From Gemmobacter sp964439015 (GTDB lineage Bacteria; Pseudomonadota; Alphaproteobacteria; Rhodobacterales; Rhodobacteraceae), in the NCBI GenBank assembly GCA_964439015.1, contig CAYTMV010000023.1, positions 1 through 34,162 on the forward strand: DNA of 34,162 bases. The letters run 5' to 3'. Under the pieces are notes generated by a model. The model was not told the DNA's origin. It worked only from the letters and a program-made list of their open reading frames with translations, and did not search any database. How positions within the stretch are numbered: the first letter of the stretch is position 1; each line of letters begins with the position of its first letter. Made by a program: the position numbers and the translations under genes. Positions 5,567-14,353 of the stretch are shown one piece after another.

Positions 5567-8512
5567 ATGTCCGACATTTCTGAACTGATCCTGTCCCTGG
5601 TACCTGAAGACGGCTCCTCCATCGGAAACGGGGCCATGCTGGCGCTCCTGCGCGAGCAGATGCCGGACCTTGCCGAGGACGATTATGTCGCCGCGAAGGA
5701 TGCGCTCGTCGCCAAAGGGTTGCTGGCGAAGGGGCGCGGCCGGGGTGGCTCCGTCTCCCGCGCGGATGGGCAGGCACCGGCGCCCGCGGCCTCCGCGTCG
5801 GCGAAGCCCAAGCCTGCTGCCATGCCGGCGGGGAACGGGTCGGCCGCCTATGCGCATGCGGACGAGGCCGTGCTGCGCCCGGATGTCGGGGTCGAGGCGC
5901 AGTTCTCGCATCGCAAGCCGCCAAAGACCTATCGCTACGATTCCAGCCTCGCGCCGGAGCTGGCGTGGGACGAGAACGGCGAACGGCCCTTTGCGGAATG
6001 GCTGCTCAACCTGGTGGCCGAGGCCGCGGAGAAGGGAGAGGCCACGGTCTTTGCCGAGCCGCAGGTCTGGCAGGGCACGGAGGAGCGGTTCACCTCGCTC
6101 TCGCAATGCGCGGCGCGGCTGCGCAGCCTGACGAAGCCCTTCCTGAACTGGGCGGGCAAGGCCGAGCGCCAGCAGATCACCGTGCCGACGCTGCCCCTGT
6201 TCGTGCACGAACGGCATTCTACGCAGGCGATCCTCGAGACGCTGAAATCGCACAAGGCGCGCGGGCAGACGCTGGACCTGTTCGGCGATCTGGACCTCGA
6301 CATCGCCGACCGGCTGGACGCCTACGAGCACAAGGGCCCCTGGACCAACCGCCTGATCCTTGGCGACTCGCTGCAGGTGATGAACTCGCTCCTCGAATAC
6401 GAGGGGATGGGCGGCCAGGTGCAGATGATCTATTTCGATCCGCCCTATGGCGTGAAGTTCGGCTCGAACTTCCAGCCGTTCGTTCGGAAGAACCGGGTGG
6501 ACCACGGCAAAGACGACGAGATGATCCGTGAGCCCGAGATGGTGAAAGCCTATCGGGACACCTGGGAACTCGGCCTGCATTCCTATCTCGCCTACCTGCG
6601 AGACCGAGTGATGCTGGCGAGGGAATTGTTGTCCGAGTCCGGTTCGCTGTTCGTGCAGATTTCCGACGACAACGTGCATCACGTCCGCGAGGTTCTGGAC
6701 GAGGTGTTCCCCGGTGGCTTTGTTTCGCAGATCAGTTTTCAGACGACTTCGGGCTTCGAGTCGACGACGCTCCCAACGCTCGGTGATTTCCTGCTCTGGT
6801 ATTCAAAGGACAAGAGCAAGGTCAAATACAACAAGGTCTTCCAACCCCAGCCAGTGGAGCTTGGCAAGGGTAATGCGCGCTGGGTCTTGTTTCCTGACGG
6901 AACCTATCGAGGTGTCACGGCCGCCGAAGCTCGGGGCGAAGAGGAACTGCCAAAAGACGTACGACTCTACAATCCCGACAACATCCAATCGCAAGGTGCT
7001 GCGTCCGAACCCCAACCATTCGAACATCTGGGCAAGACATACCTCCCAGGCGGAAACTCACATTGGAAGGCCAGTTTTCCTGATGGGATGAACCGCCTCG
7101 CAGCGGCTGGTAGAATTCACGTCGCCAAGAACAGCATTCGTTATCGCCGGTTCGCGGATGACTTCCCTTTCCAGCAGATCGGCAACATATGGACGGACAC
7201 GATCACCGGCAACTTCACCGACGACAAGATTTACGTCGTGCAGACGGGCTTCAAGGTGATCGAGCGCTGCATGCAGATGACGACCGATCCCGGCGAGTTG
7301 GTGCTCGACATCACCTGCGGCTCAGGGACCACTGCGGTAGTTGCAGAACAATGGGGCCGCCGCTGGATCACCGTTGATACGTCCCGCGTACCCGTGGCCT
7401 TGGCACGGCAGCGCCTGCTTACGACGGCGTTTCCCTGGTACAAGCTCAAGGAACCGTCGAAAGGTCCTGCTGGCGGCTTCGTCTACGAGCGCAAACGCAA
7501 CAAGAAGGGCGAGGAAGTCGGCGGCCTCGTCCCCCGCATCACGCTCAAGTCGATCGCGAACGATGAAGATCCCAAGATGGAGGTGCTGGTCGACCGCCCC
7601 GAGGTGAACGACAAGATCACGCGCGTCTGCGGCCCCTTCACCGTCGAAGCCACCATTCAGGCCGCGATGAACATGGAGGAGGATGCCGATGGCGCCTCGG
7701 CGCAGCCGCAATCCTCGAGCCCGCGCGCCTATCTCGACCGGATGATCGAGGTGCTGCGGCAGAGCAAGTCGCTCAGCCTGCCGGGCAACGTCACCCTGCA
7801 ACTCGAGAACGTCCGCCCTCTGGCCGACCGCGAGTATCTGCATGCCGAGGCCGTGGCGAAGAACGGCAGCGAGAAGACCATCGCCATCGCCTTCGGCCCC
7901 GAAGACGGCGCCATAGGCTCGGACTACGTGTTCAACGCCGCGATGGAGGCCATGCAGCAGGGCTTCGGTCAGCTGTTCCTGTTCGGCTTCGCGATCCAGG
8001 CCAAGGCGCGCGAGATCCTCGAGAAGATGAAGATCCCGACCGCCTACATCTCGATGACGCCGGATGTGGTGATGTCGGACCTGCTCAAGACGACCAAGGG
8101 CAGCGAGATCTTCTCGATCACCGGCCTGCCGGATGTGCGGCTGGAGAAGGCGGGCAAGCGCGACGACGGCACGCCGCTCTATCGCGTGGTGCTGCGTGGG
8201 CTCGACATCTTCCTGCCGCACCTGATGGACACGGACCACATCGACGCCGAGAACCTGCCCTGCTGGATGCTCGACACCAATCACAACGGCATGGCGTTCT
8301 ATGCGAGCCAGGTGTTCTTTCCCAAGACCAGCGCCTGGGACAACCTGCAGAAATCGCTGAAGGGCCAGTTCGAGGACAGCGTCTGGTCGCACCTCGCGGG
8401 CACGGTCAGCGAGCCCTTCGCGCTGGGTGACAAGAAGCGGATCGCGGTGAAGGTGATCGACGAGCGCGGCAACGAGCTGATGGCGACCCGCAGCGAAGAG
8501 GATGCCGTCTGA
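5567..8512 (+). CDS. Type III-like site-specific DNA methyltransferase (Mod), beta-class amino-methyltransferase
   Basis: 981 residues. Modification subunit that methylates adenine N6 (or cytosine N4) using S-adenosylmethionine. Residues 1-66 look like a winged helix (ISELILSLVPEDG... AKGLLAKGRGRGG), followed by an Ala/Pro-rich linker to about 100. Motif IV D291-P-P-Y294 comes before the SAM-binding motif I (V579-LDITCGSGTT), the order of the beta class. The stretch between them carries the target-recognition region and is markedly poorer in GC. About 350 residues follow motif I, ending in a conserved-looking block (LPCWMLDTNHNGMAF). It is longer than classical Mod proteins (about 650 aa). 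The start has no clear ribosome binding site. TGATG overlap with the helicase-nuclease gene shows they form one operon. Confidence 0.9.
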   Translation: MSDISELILSLVPEDGSSIGNGAMLALLREQMPDLAEDDYVAAKDALVAKGLLAKGRGRGGSVSRADGQAPAPAASASAKPKPAAMPAGNGSAAYAHADEAVLRPDVGVEAQFSHRKPPKTYRYDSSLAPELAWDENGERPFAEWLLNLVAEAAEKGEATVFAEPQVWQGTEERFTSLSQCAARLRSLTKPFLNWAGKAERQQITVPTLPLFVHERHSTQAILETLKSHKARGQTLDLFGDLDLDIADRLDAYEHKGPWTNRLILGDSLQVMNSLLEYEGMGGQVQMIYFDPPYGVKFGSNFQPFVRKNRVDHGKDDEMIREPEMVKAYRDTWELGLHSYLAYLRDRVMLARELLSESGSLFVQISDDNVHHVREVLDEVFPGGFVSQISFQTTSGFESTTLPTLGDFLLWYSKDKSKVKYNKVFQPQPVELGKGNARWVLFPDGTYRGVTAAEARGEEELPKDVRLYNPDNIQSQGAASEPQPFEHLGKTYLPGGNSHWKASFPDGMNRLAAAGRIHVAKNSIRYRRFADDFPFQQIGNIWTDTITGNFTDDKIYVVQTGFKVIERCMQMTTDPGELVLDITCGSGTTAVVAEQWGRRWITVDTSRVPVALARQRLLTTAFPWYKLKEPSKGPAGGFVYERKRNKKGEEVGGLVPRITLKSIANDEDPKMEVLVDRPEVNDKITRVCGPFTVEATIQAAMNMEEDADGASAQPQSSSPRAYLDRMIEVLRQSKSLSLPGNVTLQLENVRPLADREYLHAEAVAKNGSEKTIAIAFGPEDGAIGSDYVFNAAMEAMQQGFGQLFLFGFAIQAKAREILEKMKIPTAYISMTPDVVMSDLLKTTKGSEIFSITGLPDVRLEKAGKRDDGTPLYRVVLRGLDIFLPHLMDTDHIDAENLPCWMLDTNHNGMAFYASQVFFPKTSAWDNLQKSLKGQFEDSVWSHLAGTVSEPFALGDKKRIAVKVIDERGNELMATRSEEDAV

Positions 8513-11500
8513 TGCCCGAGGCTGCACAGCAGGACGCCCCGCTCACCGTCGCCGAGGTCGAGTCCCCGATCATCAACTCGCCCTTCGAGGAACCGAAGTG
8601 TCACTGGAAGATCGAGAAGGCGAAGCCGCCATACAAGGCTGATGGCCGCCGCCGGGCGAGCTACTTCTACCGTGTGCCGGAGCATGCCGGTCGGGGGCGC
8701 GCGAACCGCGACCAGGCCGAGTTGTTCGAGAGCCAGGCGGGCGAGGAAGTCGAGCTCGAGATTGTCAATGCCATTCGCGGGCGGGTGAAGGACTGGCGGG
8801 CGGGCGTGCACAGCGGCGGCGTCGCGTATGATGGCGCGTCCCCGGTGACTCGGGAGCTTCTGGACCTGTGGCGCAGCGATCAGCGCATGCAGCGCCTGTT
8901 CTTCGCCCAGATCGAAGCGGCCGAGACGATCATCTTCCTCGTGGAGGCGAAGGACGTCTATCGCAAGGGGCTTCCCGAGATTCCCAAGGACGAGCCGGGG
9001 TTGGAAGCCAAGGCAGCCGGTGTGCGCGCCTTCCTGCGCTACGCCTGCAAGATGGCAACCGGCAGCGGCAAAACGACCGTAATGGGCATGCTGGCCGCCT
9101 GGTCGATCCTGAACCGCGTGGCCTCACCGCGGGACGACCGGTTCTCGGACACCATCCTGATCGTCTGCCCCAACGTGACGATCCGCGAGCGGCTGCAGGA
9201 GCTGGATCCTGCGCTCGGCGATCTCAGCCTTTACCGGACACGGCAGCTGGTCCCACCGCACCGGATGGAAGAGCTGCGGCGTGGCGAGGTCATGATCGCG
9301 AACTGGCACCGGCTGGCGAAGAAGGAGACCAATTCGGTCAACGGCGACAGCGCCAAGGTGGTTAAGACCGGTGAGCCGGTCGAGGTGGTGAAGAACGCAG
9401 GCAAGGCCAACGAGAGCGTCGAGACGAAGTATTTCGAATCCGATCAGGCCTGGTTCAAGCGCATCCGGCGGGAGCTTGGCAGCGGCAAGGGGCGGAGCCC
9501 GCACTGGCTGATCTTCAACGACGAGGCGCACCACGCCTACCGCCGCGGCGACACGGCAACCGAGGAAAGCCTCGACGAAGACAAGGATCTCGCGAAGAAG
9601 AACGCCCGCGAGGCCACGATATGGATCGAGGGCCTGGACCGGATCAACAAGCTCGCGGGCGGCAGCCGGCGGCGTGGGATCAACCTCTGCGTCGATCTGT
9701 CGGCGACGCCGTTCTACATCCAGGGCTCGGGAAACGAGGTCGGGAAGCCGTTCCCGTGGGTCGTGTCCGATTTCGGTTTGCTGGATGCGATCGAGTCCGG
9801 GCTTGTGAAGATTCCGCAGCTTCCGGCCCGCGACGTGTCGGGCGCCGAGGAGGCCGCCTACTTCAACATCTGGCGCTGGGTTCAGGCGAAGGCCAAGGAG
9901 GATGGCCTCGGCACGAACATCACGCCCGAGATCGTGATGAACTACGCGTCCGCGCCCATCAACCTGCTGGCGCAGGAGTGGCACGAGCGCTTCCTCGAAT
10001 GGGAACAGCATTCCAAGCAGCAGCAGAAGCATCCGGTGCCGCCGGTGTTCATCGTCGTGTGCCGAGACACCGCCGTTGCCAAGGAAGTCCATGACTGGCT
10101 GGCGAATGGGAACGACAGCTACGGGGTTTCTCCTGCCTGGTTCCGGAACGCGCCCGGGCATGAGGTCACTGTCAGGATCGACTCGAAGGTCATGGAGGAC
10201 ATCGAGGAAGGCGGTTCAAAGGACGAGACCAAGCGGCTTCGATTCATTCTCGACACGGTCGGCAAACCGGAATGGCCGGGCGGCAAGATCCCCGAGGACT
10301 GGTCCGAGCTGGTGCGAAAGCACAACGACAAGGTGGCCAGCGATGACAACGACGGTTCGCTGAAATGGATCGATGAGCGCATCCCGCCAGGGCGCGACGT
10401 CCGTTGCATCGTTTCGGTCGCGATGCTGGCGGAGGGCTGGGACGCCAACACGGTCACGCACATCGTCGGGCTTCGTCCGTTTGGATCACAGCTCCTGTGC
10501 GAGCAGGTCGTCGGGCGGGCATTGCGGCGCAAGAGCTATGCGCTCGACGAGGAAACCCAGATGTTCGCCGAGGAGACGGCCAAGGTCTTCGGTGTCCCCT
10601 TCGAGCTCATTCCCTTCAAGGTGAAGCCGGTCGGTCCGCAACCGCCGCAGCCAGATCCGAACCACATATACTCCGTCCCTGAGAAGGCCGAGTTCGAGAT
10701 CACCTTTCCCATTGTGACCGGCTACCACCAGTCGGGCCAGTTCGATGTGCATATCGACTGGAGCAAGGTCGCCAAGGTGACGATCGACCCGATGAAGATT
10801 CCACAGGTGGTTGAGCTGACCCCTCTGACAACACCTGACGGGACATTGGCGGCATTCGGGCCGGGTGAACGCCCGATCCTCTCGTTGAAGGACTGGCGCG
10901 CCCGGTTTCGCGATCAGCAGGTTGCGTTCAGGTTGGCACGTGAGATCTGCGACCGCTGGCTTTCGGACAACGGCGCCGAAGCAGTTCCAGTCCAGCAGCT
11001 CTTCCCGAAGGTCGCATTCGCGGCGAAGCGCTTCCTTGCAGAAAAGCTTGATCGAAAGGGTGATAGCCGGCCGTGCGACGTGCTGCTGGTCGGCGAATAC
11101 ATGCAGGCTGCCATCGGCTCCCTGCTCGAAGCCATCAAGAAGGGATCAGCAACAGGCGGCGGCGAGGTTGCCATCATTCCCCAAGGTGCAGCCGGTAGGG
11201 GAAGCACGCTCTACGTCGATTTCCACACGACGAAACCGATCTACCCGGTCACGAGGTGTCATCTGAATGCAATGGTGGCTGACACGAAGAAGTGGGAGCA
11301 AAGTGCCGCCTTCCTTCTCGACAGCCATCCGGGCGTGAAGAGATGGGTCAAGAACGACCGGCTGGGGTTCACGATCCCCTTCCGGCATCGTGGCCTGCTG
11401 TCGCGCTACATCCCCGACTTCATTGTTGTCACGGATCGAGACGAGAACGTCATCGTCGAGATCAAGGGCCAGGTCACTGACGATGCAGACGCCAAGGCGA

Positions 11501-11652
11501 AGGCCGCTGAGCGATGGGTGGAAGCCGTCAATCGCCTCGGTGAGCACGGTGTATGGAGATACCTATTGGTAGAGGATCCGGGGCGGCTCGGCGTCCAAAT
11601 GAACGCGTTTACTCAGGACAAGTGGGAGGAAGGTCCATTTCAGCTTTCGTAG
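8512..11652 (+). CDS. Type III-like restriction subunit (superfamily 2 helicase fused to PD-(D/E)xK nuclease)
   Basis: 1046 residues. Restriction partner of the upstream methyltransferase: it translocates on or scans DNA with ATP and cuts unmodified target DNA. Walker A M181-ATGSGKTT, motif II D337-E-A-H340, motif III S397-A-T-P, and motifs V/VI (AEGWDANTVTHIVGLR, then Q665-VVGRALRR673) define an SF2 helicase core. The C-terminal nuclease has P968-D969 ... E983-I-K985 (YIPDFIVV...VIVEIKG), a complete PD-ExK signature. All key residues are present, so it should be active. It starts one base inside the mod stop codon. It resembles a family of large DEAD/DEAH restriction endonucleases more than EcoP15I Res. 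A defence role against phage is inferred from the domain set. Confidence 0.9.
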   Translation: MPEAAQQDAPLTVAEVESPIINSPFEEPKCHWKIEKAKPPYKADGRRRASYFYRVPEHAGRGRANRDQAELFESQAGEEVELEIVNAIRGRVKDWRAGVHSGGVAYDGASPVTRELLDLWRSDQRMQRLFFAQIEAAETIIFLVEAKDVYRKGLPEIPKDEPGLEAKAAGVRAFLRYACKMATGSGKTTVMGMLAAWSILNRVASPRDDRFSDTILIVCPNVTIRERLQELDPALGDLSLYRTRQLVPPHRMEELRRGEVMIANWHRLAKKETNSVNGDSAKVVKTGEPVEVVKNAGKANESVETKYFESDQAWFKRIRRELGSGKGRSPHWLIFNDEAHHAYRRGDTATEESLDEDKDLAKKNAREATIWIEGLDRINKLAGGSRRRGINLCVDLSATPFYIQGSGNEVGKPFPWVVSDFGLLDAIESGLVKIPQLPARDVSGAEEAAYFNIWRWVQAKAKEDGLGTNITPEIVMNYASAPINLLAQEWHERFLEWEQHSKQQQKHPVPPVFIVVCRDTAVAKEVHDWLANGNDSYGVSPAWFRNAPGHEVTVRIDSKVMEDIEEGGSKDETKRLRFILDTVGKPEWPGGKIPEDWSELVRKHNDKVASDDNDGSLKWIDERIPPGRDVRCIVSVAMLAEGWDANTVTHIVGLRPFGSQLLCEQVVGRALRRKSYALDEETQMFAEETAKVFGVPFELIPFKVKPVGPQPPQPDPNHIYSVPEKAEFEITFPIVTGYHQSGQFDVHIDWSKVAKVTIDPMKIPQVVELTPLTTPDGTLAAFGPGERPILSLKDWRARFRDQQVAFRLAREICDRWLSDNGAEAVPVQQLFPKVAFAAKRFLAEKLDRKGDSRPCDVLLVGEYMQAAIGSLLEAIKKGSATGGGEVAIIPQGAAGRGSTLYVDFHTTKPIYPVTRCHLNAMVADTKKWEQSAAFLLDSHPGVKRWVKNDRLGFTIPFRHRGLLSRYIPDFIVVTDRDENVIVEIKGQVTDDADAKAKAAERWVEAVNRLGEHGVWRYLLVEDPGRLGVQMNAFTQDKWEEGPFQLS

Positions 11653-11920
11653 ACCACCGCTGAATGGTCGAGCAAAATCTACCGACCAAAGCTCGTTCAG
11701 AGGCTGGTTGTATTTCGGTTCCTTTCCAAGAACGCCACTGGCATCGAAGTGTTCAGGTGAGGCGAGGAACTGTCCCTTCATTTTCAGTTGGTTACGGGCT
11801 CTACACCGAATCCGCGCAGTCGAGAGGTCTGGAGAATATCGACCCTGAGAGACCGCCTTCGGGCCTCCTGGCGCTGGCGGCGGTGCTCAGCCCCACCCGC
11901 ATAACCCTCGAAAACAACGG
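11653..11920. other. Intergenic stretch between the restriction gene and tRNA-Ser, no gene seen
   Basis: With the terminator beyond it, about 316 bp lie between the res stop and the tRNA 3' end. Right after the res stop there is a short hairpin (GACCA, 8-base loop, TGGTC at 11661-11678) without a clear T-run. The open frames crossing this stretch have no recognisable content. It is the likely island/core border, but I could not place an attachment site. Confidence 0.4.
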
Positions 11921-11941
11921 AAAAACCCGGCCGCAGCCGGA
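11921..11941 (-). terminator. Rho-independent terminator of tRNA-Ser
   Basis: On the minus strand, CCGGC, loop TGCG, GCCGG, then G and five Ts. It sits 28 bases past the 3' end of tRNA-Ser, in the right orientation. Confidence 0.6.
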
Positions 11942-11968
11942 TCGGGAGAACGCTTTCGCGAGGGCAAG

Positions 11969-12058
11969 TGGCGGAGACGAAGGGATTCGAACCCTCGAGA
12001 CGGTTTCCCGCCTGCACCCTTAGCAGGGGTGTGCCTTCGACCACTCGGCCACGTCTCC
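11969..12058 (-). tRNA. tRNA-Ser, anticodon GCU
   Basis: A 90-nt tRNA with a 7-bp acceptor stem (GGAGACG pairing with CGTCTCC), discriminator G and encoded CCA. The anticodon loop is CTGCTAA, giving anticodon GCU (serine AGC/AGU codons). A long variable arm, GGCGGGAAACCGTC, marks a class II tRNA, and the T arm contains GGTTCGAATCC. A close promoter and a terminator frame it as a single-gene unit. Its 3' end faces the accessory island. Confidence 0.95.
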
Positions 12059-12065
12059 GCCGACC

Positions 12066-12094
12066 CGTATAGGGGGCGAGGATGCTGAAAACAA
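12066..12094 (-). promoter_or_regulatory. Sigma-70-type promoter of tRNA-Ser
   Basis: Minus-strand TTGTTT (12094-12089), 17-base spacer, TATACG (12071-12066). The last base of the -10 element lies 7 bases ahead of the mature 5' end of the tRNA, so transcription should start at or within a base or two of it. No experimental support. Confidence 0.5.
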
Positions 12095-12123
12095 GCGGAT
12101 AATTTCGTGCTTGCATGGTGGAT

Positions 12124-13377
12124 TCAGGGGGTTGGCAGCAACGCGTAGGCGGCAATGCCGGCGGCCAGCGCGGCAAGGGTCCAGGCGGCAAGCGGCATCC
12201 AGAACCGCGCAGGGCCGGCCAGGGCCGCCAACGAAAACCGGCCAAAGGCATTGGCCGCCAACGCGCCCAGAATCGCTGTGGCGATCGCCGCCACCGACAC
12301 GGCGGGATTGGTGACACGCAGCGCGCTGAGAACGGCGACATCAACATCCAGCGTCCCCGACAGCGCCGCTGACGCGGCCAGACCCGAACCACCGAACTGC
12401 GTCACCACTGCCGCGCTGGCGGTGGACACCAGCGCAAACAGGCCGGCAAAGATCAAAAGCGCCCGCAACTCGAACGGGTTGCGCAGCGGCTCGGCGGGCT
12501 CTCCGGGTTCGGCGCCGCGGGCCAGCAGCCACAGGCCAGCGGCGACCAGAACCGCCGCAGCCACCAAGGCCGGCCCGGCGACCAGCGCAACAACCTCGCG
12601 GCGCAGCAGGGCAATCACCACCAGAACCCGTATCAGCGAAACACTGCCTGCCAGCGTCGCGGCACCGACCAACGGCCGCACCTGCCCGCCCGCCCCGGCC
12701 ATCCGCGCCAAGGCCACAGTCACGGCGGTGGAGGAAGCCAACGCCCCGGCCAAAGAGCTGACCAGAAGTCCGCGTGATGGCCCCAGCACCCGCACGGCGA
12801 TATAGCCGGCAAAGGAAATCGTGGCGATCAGGACGGTGAAGAACCAGATTTCCCGCGGGTTGAACCCACCCCAGGGATCAATGGCGCGGTCAGGCAACAG
12901 CGGCAGGATGATCATCGTCATCACCGCCAACACCAAGGCCGAGCGCAACTCGGTCCAGCTCAGGCGGCGCAGGGCGGAATGCAGGTTCTCTCGCCCTGCC
13001 AACAGCGCCGCCAGTGCCGCCCCGCCAGCTGCCGCAACCTGCACCTGCCCCTGAACCGCAAGCCCGCCAAGCACGAAGACCGTCAGCCCCGCCATCACCC
13101 CGGTCACGCTGAACGTGTCCTGATGCTGGGCCTCATGAAACTGGAACAGGCCGTAAAGCGCGCCCATGCCCAGAAACCCGAAGCCGAAGATTACCGGCGC
13201 GGCCATCAACTGGGCCATCAGCGCAAACAGCCCGCCCAGGAAACCGATGATGCCAAAGGTCCGCAGGCCCGCGGTGCGGCTGCCGTCGGGCTGGTCGCGC
13301 TCGCGCCAACCGCGCTCCATCCCGACCAACAGTCCGATCGCCAGCGCCACACCCAGCCGGAAAAAATGATCCTGCAT
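12124..13377 (-). CDS. MgtC/SapB N-terminal plus DUF4010 membrane protein
   Basis: 417 residues from ATG 13377 (MQDHFFRLGVAL), with AAGGGG about 7 bases upstream; a TTG two codons earlier is less likely. The N-terminal MgtC-type domain shows GLLVGMERGWRER, the family's conserved turn after the first membrane helix, followed by three more hydrophobic helices. The C-terminal half has the DUF4010 pattern with many Ala/Gly/Val-rich helices, including a SSLAGALASSTAVTVALARMA segment, and there are about 10-12 membrane segments in total. It is an inner-membrane protein of unknown substrate; MgtC relatives are linked to magnesium limitation and stress, which cannot be transferred with confidence. 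It appears to be a single gene, 66 bp downstream of the lysozyme-like gene. Confidence 0.8.
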   Translation of the reverse strand: MQDHFFRLGVALAIGLLVGMERGWRERDQPDGSRTAGLRTFGIIGFLGGLFALMAQLMAAPVIFGFGFLGMGALYGLFQFHEAQHQDTFSVTGVMAGLTVFVLGGLAVQGQVQVAAAGGAALAALLAGRENLHSALRRLSWTELRSALVLAVMTMIILPLLPDRAIDPWGGFNPREIWFFTVLIATISFAGYIAVRVLGPSRGLLVSSLAGALASSTAVTVALARMAGAGGQVRPLVGAATLAGSVSLIRVLVVIALLRREVVALVAGPALVAAAVLVAAGLWLLARGAEPGEPAEPLRNPFELRALLIFAGLFALVSTASAAVVTQFGGSGLAASAALSGTLDVDVAVLSALRVTNPAVSVAAIATAILGALAANAFGRFSLAALAGPARFWMPLAAWTLAALAAGIAAYALLPTP

Positions 13378-13443
13378 GACCAACCCCTTTTCCCGACCAT
13401 GCCCCAGCCAGAGCGTCAGGAAAAGCCGGGAATTCGTAACCGT

Positions 13444-14241
13444 TTACTGCAGGCGACGCCCGGCCCAGTCGCGCCACGCCGCGGGGGTGCCGGCAAAGAC
13501 GTTGACATCCACCTTGCCCACGATCCCCGGCACATCGCCGGTGCCGGTATATTGCCAGAAGGTCCAGTGCTGGTCGGCATAACGGTCCTGTGGGTGCCGC
13601 GCGGTCGAGCGCAGCCAGAACTCCTGCCCGCTGACGCGCCACATCTCGTTGGCCTCATAGAAATCCGGCGTGGTGTAGAGGATCGGCACCTGCCCGTAAT
13701 GCTCGGTCAGGGCATTCATGAAGATCGCCGCATTGCGGCGCACCTCTGCCGGGTCGGGGCGTTGCGGACAGGTGGGGCTGAAGGGGGTCCATTCCATGTC
13801 CAGCACCGGCGGCAGCGCACCCTTGACGCGGGGGACGTGGCGGATGAACCAGCGCGCCTGCTCGATCGCGGGGCGGCAATGGTAATAGAAGTGATAGGCG
13901 CCGGGCAGCACCCCGGCCTCGGCTGCGCCACGCCAGTGGGTCTGGAACATCGGGTCGACCATATCGCCGCCTTCGGTCGCCTTGATGAAGGCGAAGTTGA
14001 CGCCATTGGCCCGCGCGGTCGGCCAGTCGATCCATTGCTGATAGCGCGAGATATCCACCCCATGCACCGCATAGGCCGTGGGCGGCCGCCCGTCCCAATC
14101 CACCGGCTTGTGATCCGAGAAGTTGGACGAGGTGACGGTCAGCGCCGGCACATTGCGCGGAGAGGCCACATCGGCGCGGCGCGGCGAACCGCAGGCGGCC
14201 AGCGCCAGAAGGGTGCAGAGAAGCAGAAGCGGGCGGCGCAT
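13444..14241 (-). CDS. GH25 family lysozyme-like lipoprotein
   Basis: 265 residues from ATG 14241. The N-terminus MRRPLLLLCTLLALAAC is a lipoprotein signal with lipobox LAAC; the predicted lipid-bearing Cys17 precedes GSPRR. The rest is a glycoside hydrolase 25 (muramidase) domain: HGVDISRYQ near residue 60, FAFIKATEGGDMVDP, AYHFYY, the acidic VLDMEW (candidate catalytic pair D and E), ILYT, and a C-terminal FWQYTGTGDVPG-x-VDVNVF. The key acidic residues of the family are in place, so it is likely an active peptidoglycan hydrolase anchored in an envelope membrane and facing the periplasm. The longer in-frame extension upstream was rejected because the lipoprotein signal fixes the start. Confidence 0.85.
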   Translation of the reverse strand: MRRPLLLLCTLLALAACGSPRRADVASPRNVPALTVTSSNFSDHKPVDWDGRPPTAYAVHGVDISRYQQWIDWPTARANGVNFAFIKATEGGDMVDPMFQTHWRGAAEAGVLPGAYHFYYHCRPAIEQARWFIRHVPRVKGALPPVLDMEWTPFSPTCPQRPDPAEVRRNAAIFMNALTEHYGQVPILYTTPDFYEANEMWRVSGQEFWLRSTARHPQDRYADQHWTFWQYTGTGDVPGIVGKVDVNVFAGTPAAWRDWAGRRLQ

Positions 14242-14311
14242 GGGATACTCACAGGCGAAGCGGTCAGGACGGGATCGACTGTCGCCGCTTGGCGTGCCGC
14301 TGTCACGGGGC

Positions 14312-14338
14312 AAAATGCCGGGCCGTCGCCGGCCCGGC
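14312..14338 (-). terminator. Terminator of the carboxymuconolactone decarboxylase family gene
   Basis: Minus-strand perfect 8-bp stem GCCGGGCC / GGCCCGGC with a 6-base loop, followed by ATTTTG. It lies 15 bases past the stop of the gene at 14354-14692. The T-run is short but the stem is very stable. Confidence 0.6.
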
Positions 14339-14353
14339 CGAAATCTGCCGGGA

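Larger units (their letters stand above)
1..11968. mobile_element. Accessory genomic island (recombinase, restriction-modification, sigma-like module) abutting tRNA-Ser; left end outside window
   Basis: The stretch holds only accessory-type genes: a serine recombinase cassette, a type III-like restriction-modification pair, and a sigma-like/winged-helix unit. Everything to its right is housekeeping or metabolic. Sampled 60-base blocks inside are lower in GC than the core (about 55% at 2041-2100 and 43% at 6781-6840, against 72% at 25381-25440 in dnaE), although parts of mod are as rich as the core. The right end faces the 3' end of tRNA-Ser, a common island boundary. I saw no second copy of the tRNA 3' end within the window, so the left attachment site is either outside it or not tRNA-derived. 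The exact borders are inferred. Confidence 0.5.

Noticed and set aside
11664..12023. 119-residue plus-strand frame ending in GGDEGIRTLETVSRLHP
   Set aside because: Its end is the antisense translation of tRNA-Ser, a well-known source of false proteins; the rest has no recognisable content.
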